NCBI RefSeq assembly: GCF_020554845.1
Contig: NZ_JAJCIA010000001.1
Location: 161,305-225,304 of the forward strand
Length of the DNA stretch: 64,000 bases
Direction: 5' to 3'
Source: Blautia faecis
GTDB taxonomy: Bacteria; Bacillota; Clostridia; Lachnospirales; Lachnospiraceae
A program made the position numbers and the translations under genes. The notes under the pieces were generated by a model, which did not search any database, was not told the DNA's origin, and saw only the letters and a list, made by a program, of their open reading frames with translations. This document shows, one piece after another, positions 8,874-19,680 of the stretch. The first letter of the stretch is position 1, and each line of letters begins with the position of its first letter.

Positions 8874-10298
8874 ATGTTAGTGAGTAATAGAGAGTCAGAA
8901 TTTAGCAAAGTGCTCAACACGGGTGATGTTTTGGTCGTAGCATTTGGTGCTATGATTGGATGGGGATGGGTTGTGTCCTCTGGTCAGTGGATTACCAGTG
9001 GTGGAGTTCTTGGAACGGTACTTGGATTTATTATTGGCGGTATTATGATCTACTTTGTAGGTTTGTGTTATGCCGAACTGACTACCGCAATGCCGAAATG
9101 TGGTGGTGAACATGTATTTAGCTATAAGGCATTTGGCTCTATTGGAGCCTATATATGTACATGGTCTATTATTTTAAGCTACATTGGCGTTGTATGCTAT
9201 GAGGCAGTATCATTTCCAACTATCCTTCAATATGTTTTTCCTAAAATAGCCAGAGGATATTTATATTCGGTTGGCGGATTTGATATATATTTTACATGGC
9301 TGCTTATTGCAATTGGAATGGCGCTGTTAATTCTATTCCTCAATATTATTGGAATGAAGAAAGCTGCAAGATTTCAGAAAATATTAACTTGTGTAATTGC
9401 GGCAGTAGGGATCGCACTGGTTGCAGGAGCTGCATATTCAGGAAACGTAAACAATCTTCAGAATCAGTTATTGGTTGGAGACACCAATGGCGAAATTATT
9501 CAAAATATTGCAAAGGTCGCTATAATGACGCCTTTTTTTCTTTTTGGATTTGATGTTATACCACAGGCAGCTGAAGAAATTAATGTTCCTTTGAAAAAAT
9601 TGGGGAAGATGATGATTCTTTCTATCATTATGGCGGTTTCTTTCTATGTTCTGGTTGTTCTGGCTGTTGGATATGTTATGAATGCAGGACAGATTAAGAC
9701 ATCGATGTCTTCCGCCACCGGCCTTGTAACTGCCGATGCAATGGGTGTTGCATTTAATAATGCTAATATGGCTAAAGTCCTGATAATTGGTGGTCTTTGC
9801 GGTATTGTTACCAGTTGGAATTCGTTCCTGATTGGCGGGAGCAGAGCTTTGTATTCGATGTCTGTTTCCTATATGCTTCCCAGGAAATTTGCTGTACTAC
9901 ATAAGAAATACAATACACCTGTGAATTCATTGCTGTTAATTGGGGCATTATCAGTTATTTCCCCGTTTTTTGGCCGGTCAATGCTTGTGTGGATTGTTGA
10001 TGCAGGAAATTTTGCCTGCTGTTTTGCTTATTGCATTGTATCACTGTCCTTTATAGTTTTAAGAAGGAAAGAAGCTGATATGAGGAGACCATATAAGGTA
10101 AAACACTACAAATTTGTAGGAATAGTTGCAGTTATTATGTCAGGAACCATGTCCGCCATGTATATTATTCCGGAGACGAATTGTACATTGGTCTGGCAGG
10201 AATGGATTATTGTCGGTGGATGGATTCTTTTAGGAATTATAATGGCGTATATTAGTAAAAAGAAATATGGCGATAAATTTGCGAATCTTATAGAGTGA
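8874..10298 (+). CDS. APC-superfamily amino acid/amine permease
   Basis: 474 residues and about 12 hydrophobic segments. The N-terminal region (VVAFGAMIGWGWVVSSG, then a GGVLG helix and CYAELTTAMPKCGGEHVF) is typical of APC family permeases of the amino acid/polyamine type. It would import an amino acid or amine; the substrate cannot be assigned. Most helices match the family and the length is normal. It stands alone between two broken genes, which suggests the locus has been rearranged. Start ATG 8874 follows a purine-rich AAGGAAAGAGAGG. Confidence 0.85.
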   Translation: MLVSNRESEFSKVLNTGDVLVVAFGAMIGWGWVVSSGQWITSGGVLGTVLGFIIGGIMIYFVGLCYAELTTAMPKCGGEHVFSYKAFGSIGAYICTWSIILSYIGVVCYEAVSFPTILQYVFPKIARGYLYSVGGFDIYFTWLLIAIGMALLILFLNIIGMKKAARFQKILTCVIAAVGIALVAGAAYSGNVNNLQNQLLVGDTNGEIIQNIAKVAIMTPFFLFGFDVIPQAAEEINVPLKKLGKMMILSIIMAVSFYVLVVLAVGYVMNAGQIKTSMSSATGLVTADAMGVAFNNANMAKVLIIGGLCGIVTSWNSFLIGGSRALYSMSVSYMLPRKFAVLHKKYNTPVNSLLLIGALSVISPFFGRSMLVWIVDAGNFACCFAYCIVSLSFIVLRRKEADMRRPYKVKHYKFVGIVAVIMSGTMSAMYIIPETNCTLVWQEWIIVGGWILLGIIMAYISKKKYGDKFANLIE

Positions 10299-10334
10299 GA
10301 ATAAGTTAAGTTCTATCTCGTTTTATTTATACAG

Positions 10335-10922
10335 GGGAAGAAAAATGGGAAAGAGAATGCAGGCTGGATTACCATTAAAGGGAAAAAGCTGGCATTAAAT
10401 AAAAATGGAAAATTGTACACAAACCGTTGGTATAAGGGCTATTATCTTACAGCCAACGGAACAATCGCTACAAGTCAGATGGTTTCAGAGAATGTGTATG
10501 TAAATGAAGAGGGCAGGAAATGTGCCAAAGAAGAGGTACGTCTGGGAAAACTGAAGAAGAAACTCCAGTCCACCGTAAATGGGTACAGCGGCAACTGGTC
10601 TGTGTATGTGGAAAATCTGAAAACAGGGGATATTTTGTCTATTAATGAAACCAGTATGTATCCAGCCAGTGTGATCAAGCTTTTTGTTATGGAAGCAGTT
10701 TATGCCAGCGGCAATAAGAAGCGGATCAACCTGAATGGAACAGTGAAAAGTCTTCTGAACAGTATGATCACGGTCAGTGACAATGAGTGCTATAATGAGC
10801 TTGTAAGGACACTTGGAAATGGCAGTTTTTCATCAGGGTGCAATTATATTAACAAGTATTTGAAAAAGCAGGGGTATACGGGCATAAATGGAATCAAGGA
10901 AATTTTCCAGTATAGTGTATAA
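10335..10922 (+). pseudogene. Fragment of a wall-repeat serine hydrolase (class A beta-lactamase-like fold)
   Basis: The frame is open from about 10305 but has no in-frame ATG before clear coding text: GWITIKGKKLALNKNGKLY and YYLTANGTIA are wall-binding-type repeats. A beta-lactamase-like serine hydrolase core follows: the SxxK motif in PASVIKLFVM and the SDN motif in VSDNECYNEL. The frame stops at 10922, before the KTG box and the rest of the fold. The signal peptide and first repeats are therefore missing at the 5' end and about half the catalytic domain at the 3' end. A TTG at 10413 could still start a product of 169 codons, but it would be neither exported nor complete. Confidence 0.7.
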
Positions 10923-10931
10923 TTACCTGAA

Positions 10932-10966
10932 CTAGAGCGCGTTTGAAACAGGCTCTGGAGCCTGTT
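10932..10966 (+). repeat. Partial copy of the TAGAGCGTGTTTGAAA repeat plus a hairpin
   Basis: TAGAGCGCGTTTGAAA (10933-10948) differs by one base from the end sequence of the repeat seen at 31499, 40677 and elsewhere. It runs into AACAGGCTCTGGAGCCTGTT (10947-10966), an 8-bp hairpin. Only the outer end is recognisable. Confidence 0.4.
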
Positions 10967-11053
10967 ATTTCTCGGTTATCAGAATACATCGTGGAAGTGT
11001 GACCGGAAAACAAACCACGTACACATCATGAAAAATATTATCACCTATTTCTC

Positions 11054-11082
11054 TTGCAATCTCGTTATGGTTAGTTTATACT
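11054..11082 (+). promoter_or_regulatory. Predicted sigma-A promoter of eno
   Basis: TTGCAA (11054-11059), 17-base spacer, TATACT (11077-11082). The transcript would begin near 11089 and carry a GTTAG...CTAAC hairpin at its 5' end and a leader of about 150 bases before the eno ATG. The rest of the 10923-11244 gap shows nothing I can name. Confidence 0.6.
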
Positions 11083-11157
11083 AATTACAGAGTTAGGGGT
11101 GGCTAACCTAACGGTGTAAATCATTTGGACTTCTTATTATGACAGAAAGACCGCTGA

Positions 11158-12543
<1,386 letters not shown>

Positions 12544-12652
12544 TGTTCCGCGAAGCGGTTACTAACTGCAAAGTGAACAGTGACAGATTTACGAGATGAT
12601 TTCACAGATGTAATCTACCTTATACCCCCCCTTAAGTAGTGTTATAGAAAGA

Positions 12653-12695
12653 TTCCCCTGCCAGGAAAGCGTGGTTCCATGGCAGGGGAATTTTT
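12653..12695 (+). terminator. Rho-independent terminator of eno
   Basis: TTCCCCTGCCA (12653-12663) pairs perfectly with TGGCAGGGGAA (12680-12690), followed by TTTTT. It could also stop the opposing purine permease transcript, although the T-run on that side is weaker. Confidence 0.85.
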
Positions 12696-12773
12696 AGGAT
12701 TATTTATTGCGATTTACAGGTGATGTTCCGTGAATAATGTTACTGCAAATCGTACAATTATTTCATTCTGTTT

Positions 12774-14150
12774 TTACAGGAATACATATTTCAGAACAAA
12801 GATAACAGCCAGTGCATACATAAGCGGGCTGATCTTTTTGTCTTTAGCTTTTCCAGTACAGACGTTGATAATAACATAAGAGATAACACCAAGTGCAATA
12901 CCTTCGGAAATGCTGTACAGGAACGGCATTGCAATGATTGCGATAAATGCCGGAATCGCTTCTGTAAGGTCGTCAAAGTCGATCTTGGTAACAGAGGTCA
13001 GCATAAGGAATCCAACCACGATCAGAGCCGGAGCTGTGGCGAAGGAAGGGATTGCCAGGAAGATCGGGGAAAGGAACAGGGAAAGTGCGAACAAAATAGC
13101 GGAAACAAGTGAAGTAAGACCTGTACGTCCGCCCTCTGCAACACCGGAAGCGCTCTCAACAAATGTGGTAACAGTAGAAGTACCGCACATAGCACCTACA
13201 GTAGTACCAACAGCATCGGAAAGAAGAGCACCTTTGATTTTTGGAAGCTTACCGTCTTTGTCCAGCATGTCTGCCTTGGAAGCAACACCGATCAGAGTTC
13301 CCAGAGTATCAAACATATCTACAAATAAGAATGCAAACATGATAACGATAAAGTCAAGTGAGAAAACTCCTGCGAAATCCATTTTCATAAAGGTAGGAGC
13401 CATACTCGGTACGGAAATTCCATTGGAAAAATCCGGGAGAAGACTGTAGAAACCTGCATCTGGATTTGGAACATAAAGTCCCACAAACTGACAGAGGATT
13501 CCAAGCGCCCATGTAATAAGGATGCCCCACAGGATACCGCCTTTTACATTCTTTACAAGAAGAATGCCGGTAACCAGTACGCCAATCAGGGCAAGAAGAA
13601 CAGTGATTCCAAGATAATTGAAAGAACCATCTGACATGGAGCCCTTAAAGGAGAACATGCTTACCAGTGTGGAATCATTGTTTACAACGATTTTTGCATT
13701 CTGCAGACCAATAAATGCGATGAAAAGACCGATTCCAACAGAAACTGCGTGTTTCAGTGTCATAGGAATGGAGTTAAAAATTGCTTCACGTACATTGGTA
13801 AGGGAAAGCAGGATAAAGATGATACCTTCCACAAAAACAGCAACCAGAGCCTGCTGCCAGGAATAACCCATGCCAAGAACTACGGTATATGCAAAGTATG
13901 CATTCAGTCCCATACCGGGTGCCAGGACAAACGGGTAATTGGATAACAGTGCCATCAGGCAGGTTGCAATGAAGGATGAAAGTGCAGTAGCAGTAAAGAC
14001 TGCACCGCGGTCCATTCCGGCAGCGGAAAGGATGTTGGGATTGACAGCGAGGATGTAAGCCATGGTCATGAATGTGGTAATACCGGCCATGATTTCGGTC
14101 TTCACGTCAGTGTGGTTTTCCTTCAGGTGAAAAAGTTTTTCAAGGTTCAT
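12774..14150 (-). CDS. NCS2-family purine (adenine/guanine/hypoxanthine) permease, PbuG/AzgA-like
   Basis: 458 residues with 12 or more membrane helices. Its start (MNLEKLFHLKENHTDVKTEI, then AGITTFMTMAYILAVNP) and the loop GTSTVTTFVESASGVAEGGRTGLTS are hallmarks of the AzgA/PbuG branch of the nucleobase:cation symporters. It would import hypoxanthine, guanine or adenine with H+. An AGAAGGGGGT lies just upstream of the ATG. The gene lies downstream of the CLC gene on the same strand with its own 184-base leader. Confidence 0.92.
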   Translation of the reverse strand: MNLEKLFHLKENHTDVKTEIMAGITTFMTMAYILAVNPNILSAAGMDRGAVFTATALSSFIATCLMALLSNYPFVLAPGMGLNAYFAYTVVLGMGYSWQQALVAVFVEGIIFILLSLTNVREAIFNSIPMTLKHAVSVGIGLFIAFIGLQNAKIVVNNDSTLVSMFSFKGSMSDGSFNYLGITVLLALIGVLVTGILLVKNVKGGILWGILITWALGILCQFVGLYVPNPDAGFYSLLPDFSNGISVPSMAPTFMKMDFAGVFSLDFIVIMFAFLFVDMFDTLGTLIGVASKADMLDKDGKLPKIKGALLSDAVGTTVGAMCGTSTVTTFVESASGVAEGGRTGLTSLVSAILFALSLFLSPIFLAIPSFATAPALIVVGFLMLTSVTKIDFDDLTEAIPAFIAIIAMPFLYSISEGIALGVISYVIINVCTGKAKDKKISPLMYALAVIFVLKYVFL

Positions 14151-14334
14151 AAATGTACCCCCTTCTTTTTACGGCAGCTTGTGTGCCGTTTTTTATATTT
14201 TACAGGAATGTTTTGGATGTTGCTTTGCCACGCCCGCAACGCGGATTCCTGCAAATTTCAGGTAGTGAACATTTGACAGAGGATAGAGCTTCGAAAAAAT
14301 CTCTGCAAAATGAATATTATCATTTCAGGGCTTG
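14151..14334 (-). promoter_or_regulatory. Structured leader of the purine permease
   Basis: Read on the minus strand there is a possible promoter (TTGCAG, 17 bases, TATCCT), then consecutive small hairpins: CCTGAAATTTGCAGG, CCGCGTTGCGG and CGGCACACAAGCTGCCG, the last ending a few bases before the ribosome binding site. I looked for the purine riboswitch core and did not find it. The hairpins may control expression by an unrecognised route. Confidence 0.35.
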
Positions 14335-15621
14335 TCACATCTTTGTGTGTTTGTTTATATATTTGGCTTTGTATTTAGAATATACAATTGTCTGATCTTT
14401 ATACAGTCCATAATATCCGGAAGCCGCATAGCTGATAGAAACGGCGATCAGATAGAAGGACACTCCCTTAAAGCCAAACATTTCAAAGGCAATCAGAATA
14501 GAAGTAATCGGGCAGTTCGTCACACCACAGAAAACAGCAGCCATTCCGCAGGCTGCGCAAAGGGAGGGAGAAAGCCCTATCAGCTGTCCTGCCATGCATC
14601 CGAAAGTGGCGCCTACGCAGAAAGACGGAACGATTTCGCCTCCGCGAAAACCAGCCTTCATAGTCAGTGCGGTAAGGAGCATTTTCCAGAAGAAAGCCAT
14701 ATAATCGGTGTCTCCGGTCTCCACTGCTTTCTCAATAAGCTCAGCACCGGCTCCCATGTAATCCGTAGTTCCAAGAATCAGTGTAATAAAAATAACCAGA
14801 ACGGCACCGGCCACTACCCGTGCATATTTATTAGAAAAAAACCGGCCGTAGAATCTGGCTGTCTCATTTAAAATAATACAGAAGACAATACTGATCACTG
14901 CACATCCAAGGGCTACAACGCCCATTTTCAGCCCTGTTTCCAGGGAAAGTGCAGGAATATCTACTACGTGAAAAGCTTCCGGCGTAACGCCCATACCAGC
15001 CGCAAAATGGGATGCGATCAAAGATGCGATCATACAGGGCATAAGAGCTGTATAATACATAACCCCTACACTGACAACTTCCAAGGAAAAAACAGCTGCA
15101 GCCATTGGTGTGCCAAATAGTGCAGAGAAAGCAGCACTCATACCACACATAACGATCACATGACGGTCTTCCTCATCAAGATGGATCCATCTGCCAAGAA
15201 GATTGGCAATGCTGCCACCCAGCTGAATAGCTGCACCCTCACGTCCTGCTGAACCACCGGCAAGATGTGTCAATGCAGTCGAAATAAAAATCAGCGGACC
15301 GGATCTCCAGGGCACATCATCCTGGGAACGGACTGTAGAAAGGACTTGATTCGTGCCGCCATCGTCTTTTCCGAATTTCTCATAAAGAAATACGATGCAA
15401 AGTCCGAACAGGGGCAGGAGAAAAAAGGTCCACAGATGTGCCTTGCGGTAACCGGTTACTGCCTTCAGCACAAAAGAAAACAAAGTACTAAAAGCTCCCG
15501 CTATACATCCTACCACCACTGCCAGAAGCAGCCACTTAAGCAGGTTCCCCATGTCACGTCTGATAGCTCCGGAGTAATAGTGAAATTTTTCCTCCGGAGT
15601 CTGCCTGTTGTCTTTTTCCAT
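14335..15621 (-). CDS. CLC-family anion/proton antiporter, possibly the fluoride-type subgroup
   Basis: 428 residues and about ten membrane segments. The gating glutamate lies in GREGAAIQLGG, the CLC motif that is GREGP in chloride transporters. Where classical CLCs have GSGIP this protein reads GGTNQVL. From family knowledge, loss of GSGIP together with a non-Pro residue after GREG is a feature of the CLC-F (fluoride/H+) branch, so fluoride export is plausible. I see no fluoride riboswitch upstream, so the assignment is open. GFRGGEIVPSFCVGATFG is the other conserved block. SD GAGAGG precedes the ATG. Confidence 0.85.
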   Translation of the reverse strand: MEKDNRQTPEEKFHYYSGAIRRDMGNLLKWLLLAVVVGCIAGAFSTLFSFVLKAVTGYRKAHLWTFFLLPLFGLCIVFLYEKFGKDDGGTNQVLSTVRSQDDVPWRSGPLIFISTALTHLAGGSAGREGAAIQLGGSIANLLGRWIHLDEEDRHVIVMCGMSAAFSALFGTPMAAAVFSLEVVSVGVMYYTALMPCMIASLIASHFAAGMGVTPEAFHVVDIPALSLETGLKMGVVALGCAVISIVFCIILNETARFYGRFFSNKYARVVAGAVLVIFITLILGTTDYMGAGAELIEKAVETGDTDYMAFFWKMLLTALTMKAGFRGGEIVPSFCVGATFGCMAGQLIGLSPSLCAACGMAAVFCGVTNCPITSILIAFEMFGFKGVSFYLIAVSISYAASGYYGLYKDQTIVYSKYKAKYINKHTKM

Positions 15622-15862
15622 ATTATTTTCGTCCTCTCATGTATAGTTGTGACTTACTCCATTTTGTCACCTGAAATAATTGTTTGATATTACTGGAAAA
15701 TTCCTTTTATAAATACGAATTTATGCGTATTTTTATTATACTATATACGCTCAGAAAAAGCGACAAAAATTTTTGAGAATTTCAAAAATTGTCTATAATT
15801 TTAAAGCAGATTGGAAAATGGAAACATAATTTATTATAAGTTTCTTTTTATCGGGGAAAATA
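15622..15862. other. Divergent intergenic region, CLC gene / subtilase
   Basis: AT-rich segment of 241 bases carrying the promoters of two divergent genes. TATAAT-like boxes are visible on the plus strand near 15794, but the matching -35 spacing is poor, and no operator is obvious. Confidence 0.4.
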
Positions 15863-16699
15863 ATGGAAAAATCCTTTTATACCGGAAAAGGAATCGGTGT
15901 GTGTATTCTGGATACCGGGATTTATGAGCATATAGATTTTACTGGCAGGATCTGGACTTTTTATGATTTCCTGGATTTTAAAAGGAGACCTTATGACGAT
16001 AATGGACATGGCACCCATGTAGCCGGGCTGGTGGCAGGAGATGGCACTGCTTCCATGGGAAAATACAGAGGCGCAGCACCTGGCTGCGGAATCATTGCTC
16101 TGAAAGTGCTTGACCGTTATGGAAATGGAAGTCAGGATGACGTGCTTCGGGCTCTTCGGTGGATTCGGGAATACAGGCAGCAGTACAGGATCCGGGTGGT
16201 AAATATTTCTGTGGGAACTACCTGTAACTCAAAAAGAAACCATGCCAGGCTTCTGGAAAGTGTGGAGCAGCTGTGGGATGAAGGAGTAGTAGTGGTCACA
16301 GCTGCCGGAAACCAGGGACCAAGGCCGGGCAGTATCACAGCTCCGGGAAGCAGCAAAAAAGTGATCACAGTGGGCTCCAGCGATTTGTTGGAAGGGCGCA
16401 GTGCTATTTCAGGGAGAGGACCAACGGCAGAATGCGTGTGCAAGCCGGATATTGTGGCACCTGGAAATAAAATTATGTCTTGCGTGCCTGGAAAACCTTA
16501 TTCCTATGGTGTGAAAAGCGGCACCTCTATGTCTACGCCTCTGGTGACAGGTGCTATTGCTTGTGCTTTGGAAAAAAATCCTGCACTTACCAATACGGAT
16601 ATCAAAACTATGCTGATGAATAGTGCAGATGATATGGGGCTGCCTCAAAACCTGCAAGGGTGGGGGAAATTTAACCGCAGAAAGTTTCTGAAAATGTAA
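15863..16699 (+). CDS. Intracellular-type subtilisin-like serine protease (S8)
   Basis: 278 residues with no signal peptide and no propeptide: the catalytic fold begins almost at residue 1. The triad is complete: Asp17 (ILDTGI), His49 (NGHGTHVAG) and Ser222 (SGTSMSTP), and the oxyanion Asn lies in TAAGNQGP. Size and lack of leader resemble the intracellular subtilisin group, although the N-terminal inhibitory extension of IspA is absent here. It would degrade cytosolic proteins, possibly in stationary phase or sporulation (family knowledge). SD GGGGAAA lies 5' of the ATG. Monocistronic. Confidence 0.92.
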   Translation: MEKSFYTGKGIGVCILDTGIYEHIDFTGRIWTFYDFLDFKRRPYDDNGHGTHVAGLVAGDGTASMGKYRGAAPGCGIIALKVLDRYGNGSQDDVLRALRWIREYRQQYRIRVVNISVGTTCNSKRNHARLLESVEQLWDEGVVVVTAAGNQGPRPGSITAPGSSKKVITVGSSDLLEGRSAISGRGPTAECVCKPDIVAPGNKIMSCVPGKPYSYGVKSGTSMSTPLVTGAIACALEKNPALTNTDIKTMLMNSADDMGLPQNLQGWGKFNRRKFLKM

Positions 16700-16808
16700 A
16701 AGCAGCCAATTGTGTGAAAAGGATTTCTGCTTAAGTGATTTGAAGAAATGTACGAAAAAGAATACACAAACTTTGATAAAGAATTATCACTTTACAGTAT
16801 AAAAGCAC

Positions 16809-16837
16809 TTGACGAAGTCGCTTTAAGTGAGTAAAAT
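16809..16837 (+). promoter_or_regulatory. Predicted sigma-A promoter of the citrate synthase/IDH operon
   Basis: TTGACG (16809-16814), 17-base spacer, TAAAAT (16832-16837), about 40 bases before the ATG of the DRE-TIM aldolase gene. A second possible pair (TTGATA/TATAAA) lies just upstream with a 19-base spacer. Confidence 0.6.
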
Positions 16838-16875
16838 GGACAGCAAGAGTTCCAAGAGATGAGGAGGAAATATCT

Positions 16876-18267
16876 ATGGAAAACAGACGTGTTTCTATGA
16901 ATCGCCACACAAACCTGCTTCAGTTAGAGGAGCATATGTATCCGCTTGTGGATGTTGCAACTCCCAATGTATTCCGAAATCTTTTTCCATATTCTGAAGT
17001 ACCGAAAATTGCATTCAACGACCGAGTTGTTCCACATCATATGCCAGATGATATCTGGATCACCGACACGACATTCCGTGATGGCCAGCAGTCCAGAGCA
17101 CCATACAGCACTGAGCAGATCGTAAGGATTTATGATTACCTTCATAAGCTGGGCGGACCGGAAGGAAGGATCCGTGCTTCTGAATTTTTCCTTTACAGTA
17201 AGAAAGACCGTGATGCTGTTGAGAAATGTATGGAGAGAGGCTATGAGTTCCCTGAGGTTACCAGCTGGATCCGTGCAAATAAGAAGGACTTCCAGCTTGT
17301 CCGCGATATGGGTATGAGAGAGACCGGTATCCTGGTAAGCTGTTCCGATTATCATATTTTTTATAAGATGAAAATGACACGTAAACAGGCGATGGAGCAT
17401 TATTTAAGCATTGTAAAAGAATGTCTGGAAATCGGTGTTTCTGTCCGTTGCCATCTTGAAGACATTACACGAGCTGATATTTATGGCTATGTTATCCCAT
17501 TCTGCCTTGAGCTGATGAAGCTTCGCCAGCAGTACGGTATTCCGGTTAAGGTTCGCTGCTGTGATACCATGGGCTACGGTGTTAACTATCCTGGTGCTGT
17601 GATCCCTCGTTCTGTACCTGGTATTATTTATGGTATTATGGTTCATGCAGGCGTTCCTTCTGAACTGATCGAGTGGCATGGACATAACGACTTCTATAAG
17701 GCAGTCAGCAACTCCACAACAGCATGGCTGTATGGTGCATGTGGTGTTAATACTTCTTTGTTTGGTATCGGAGAGCGTACCGGAAATACACCTCTTGAGG
17801 CAATGGTATTTGAATATGCACAGCTTCGCGGAAACCTTGGAGGTATGGATACAACTGTTATCACAGAGCTTGCTGAGTACTATGAGAAAGAGATTGGCTA
17901 CCACATACCGGAAAGAACTCCTTTCGTTGGAAAGAACTTCAATGTAACAAGAGCTGGTATCCACGCCGACGGTCTTCTGAAAAATGAGGAAATCTATAAC
18001 GTATTTGATACCGAGAAATTCCTGAACCGCCCGGTTGAGGTTGCCGTTTCCAATACTTCCGGAGCTGCCGGAATCGCACACTGGATCGACAGCCATTATC
18101 GACTGAAGGGTGACCAGAAGGTTGATAAGAACAGTGAGCTTGTAAAGATGATCAAGTCCTGGGTTGACCAGCAGTATGAGGATGGCCGTGTTACTGTGCT
18201 TTGCGAAGCAGAACTGGAAGCAATTGTAGCAGAGACTTGCCAGAGACTTGGAATTACGTTAAAATAG
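16876..18267 (+). CDS. DRE-TIM aldolase, probable Re-type citrate synthase
   Basis: 463 residues of the isopropylmalate/homocitrate synthase superfamily: TDTTFRDGQQSRAPY carries the DxTxRDGxQ motif, and EWHGHNDFYKAVSN carries the metal-binding HxH motif, with GERTGNTPLEAM following. It joins acetyl-CoA to a 2-oxo acid. Automatic annotation would say 2-isopropylmalate or homocitrate synthase, but no leu genes are here; the next gene, 54 bases on, is isocitrate dehydrogenase. In anaerobic clostridia lacking the usual Si-citrate synthase, a homologue of this family is the Re-citrate synthase (shown in Clostridium kluyveri), so oxaloacetate is the most likely acceptor and glutamate synthesis the pathway. 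This is inference from family and context. Confidence 0.75.
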   Translation: MENRRVSMNRHTNLLQLEEHMYPLVDVATPNVFRNLFPYSEVPKIAFNDRVVPHHMPDDIWITDTTFRDGQQSRAPYSTEQIVRIYDYLHKLGGPEGRIRASEFFLYSKKDRDAVEKCMERGYEFPEVTSWIRANKKDFQLVRDMGMRETGILVSCSDYHIFYKMKMTRKQAMEHYLSIVKECLEIGVSVRCHLEDITRADIYGYVIPFCLELMKLRQQYGIPVKVRCCDTMGYGVNYPGAVIPRSVPGIIYGIMVHAGVPSELIEWHGHNDFYKAVSNSTTAWLYGACGVNTSLFGIGERTGNTPLEAMVFEYAQLRGNLGGMDTTVITELAEYYEKEIGYHIPERTPFVGKNFNVTRAGIHADGLLKNEEIYNVFDTEKFLNRPVEVAVSNTSGAAGIAHWIDSHYRLKGDQKVDKNSELVKMIKSWVDQQYEDGRVTVLCEAELEAIVAETCQRLGITLK

Positions 18268-18321
18268 GGTTGCTGTGGACATAGTTCACAGTTACCACAA
18301 AACATATACTAGGAGGTAATA

Positions 18322-19527
18322 ATGGGTAAAATTCAAATGCAGACCCCTCTTGTTGAGATGGATGGGGACGAGATGACCAGAATTCTGTGGCAGTTGATCA
18401 AGGATGAGCTTCTTCTTCCTTTTATTGATCTGAAGACAGAATACTATGATCTTGGACTGGAATACAGAAATGAGACTGATGACCAGGTAACCATAGATGC
18501 AGCGGAAGCCACCAAGAAATACGGAGTTGCTGTTAAATGTGCCACCATTACCCCGAATAAAGCCAGAATGTCTGAGTATAATCTGAAAAAAATGTACAAA
18601 AGCCCTAACGGAACTATTCGTGCAATCCTGGATGGAACTGTTTTTCGTGCTCCCATTGTGGTAAAGGGAATCGAGCCATGTGTGAAGAATTGGAAGAAAC
18701 CTATCACCATTGCCCGTCATGCTTACGGCGATGTATATAAGAATACCGAGATGTACATTGACAAACCAGGAGATGCTATGCTGGTATTCAAAGGAGAAGA
18801 TGGCGAGGAGAGAACGGAGCTGATCCATCACTTTGATACTCCAGGCGTGATCCAGGGTGTTCATAACCTGGACAAATCCATTACCAGCTTTGCAAGATGC
18901 TGCTTTAATTATGCCTTAGATACCAAACAGGATCTGTGGTTTGGTGGCAAAGATACCATTTCCAAAACATACGATGGCAAATTTAAAGAAATTTTCCATA
19001 ATATTTATGAAGCTGAGTTTAAGGAGAAATTTGAGGCAGCAGGCATTACGTTCTTCTATAGTCTGATCGATGATGTAGTAGCCCGCGTAATGAAAGCAGA
19101 AGGCGGATTTATCTGGGGCTGTAAGAACTATGACGGAGATGTTATGAGTGACATGATTTCCTCTGCATTTGGTTCTCTGGCAATGATGACTTCTGTACTG
19201 GTTTCTCCAGATGGATATTATGAGTATGAGGCAGCTCACGGAACTGTACAGAGACATTACTATCGTCATCTGAAGGGAGAGGAGACCTCCACCAACTCTG
19301 TAGCAACAATCTTCGCCTGGACCGGTGCTCTGAGAAAAAGGGGTGAGCTGGATCAGAATCAGGAGCTTATAGAGTTCGCAGATAAGCTGGAGAAAGCAAC
19401 CCTTTCCACCATCGAAGGCGGACAGATGACCAAAGACCTGGCACTGATTACTTCCTTAAAGGATGTAAAAGTCCTTAACAGCCGCGAGTTTATTCTTGCA
19501 ATCAGAGAGAAGCTTGAGGCCATGTAA
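18322..19527 (+). CDS. icd: NADP-dependent isocitrate dehydrogenase
   Basis: 401 residues, of the dimeric type also found in eukaryotes rather than the E. coli type: [16 protein letters not shown] at the start, then the substrate-binding block [16 protein letters not shown], and [16 protein letters not shown]. It oxidises isocitrate to 2-oxoglutarate with NADP+. A consensus TAGGAGGT precedes the ATG. Paired with the upstream citrate synthase candidate, it forms the oxidative half-TCA route to 2-oxoglutarate and glutamate; aconitase is not in the window. Confidence 0.95.
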   Translation: MGKIQMQTPLVEMDGDEMTRILWQLIKDELLLPFIDLKTEYYDLGLEYRNETDDQVTIDAAEATKKYGVAVKCATITPNKARMSEYNLKKMYKSPNGTIRAILDGTVFRAPIVVKGIEPCVKNWKKPITIARHAYGDVYKNTEMYIDKPGDAMLVFKGEDGEERTELIHHFDTPGVIQGVHNLDKSITSFARCCFNYALDTKQDLWFGGKDTISKTYDGKFKEIFHNIYEAEFKEKFEAAGITFFYSLIDDVVARVMKAEGGFIWGCKNYDGDVMSDMISSAFGSLAMMTSVLVSPDGYYEYEAAHGTVQRHYYRHLKGEETSTNSVATIFAWTGALRKRGELDQNQELIEFADKLEKATLSTIEGGQMTKDLALITSLKDVKVLNSREFILAIREKLEAM

Positions 19528-19581
19528 TAAAACAGACAGCTTTTAAAAGCTATTTGAAGTAAAAATGTTAATATTGTTATA

Positions 19582-19634
19582 AAAAAACAGGAACGGTTTC
19601 GGATATTTATATTCGAAATCCGTTCCTGTTTTTG
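19582..19634. terminator. Bidirectional terminator between icd and the ABC-F gene
   Basis: AAAAACAGGAACGG...TATAT...CCGTTCCTGTTTTT forms a stem of about 20 bp with A-runs on the left and T-runs on the right, so it can stop transcription from both convergent genes. Confidence 0.9.
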
Positions 19635-19680
19635 AAATAAATATGAAATGTAAGGCTCAAAAGAACAGGTTACTGGTATT

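Noticed and set aside
14151..14334. Purine riboswitch ahead of the purine permease
   Set aside because: The expected three-way junction core (TATAATCC, TTCTACC and kissing loops) is not found on the minus strand; only simple hairpins are seen.
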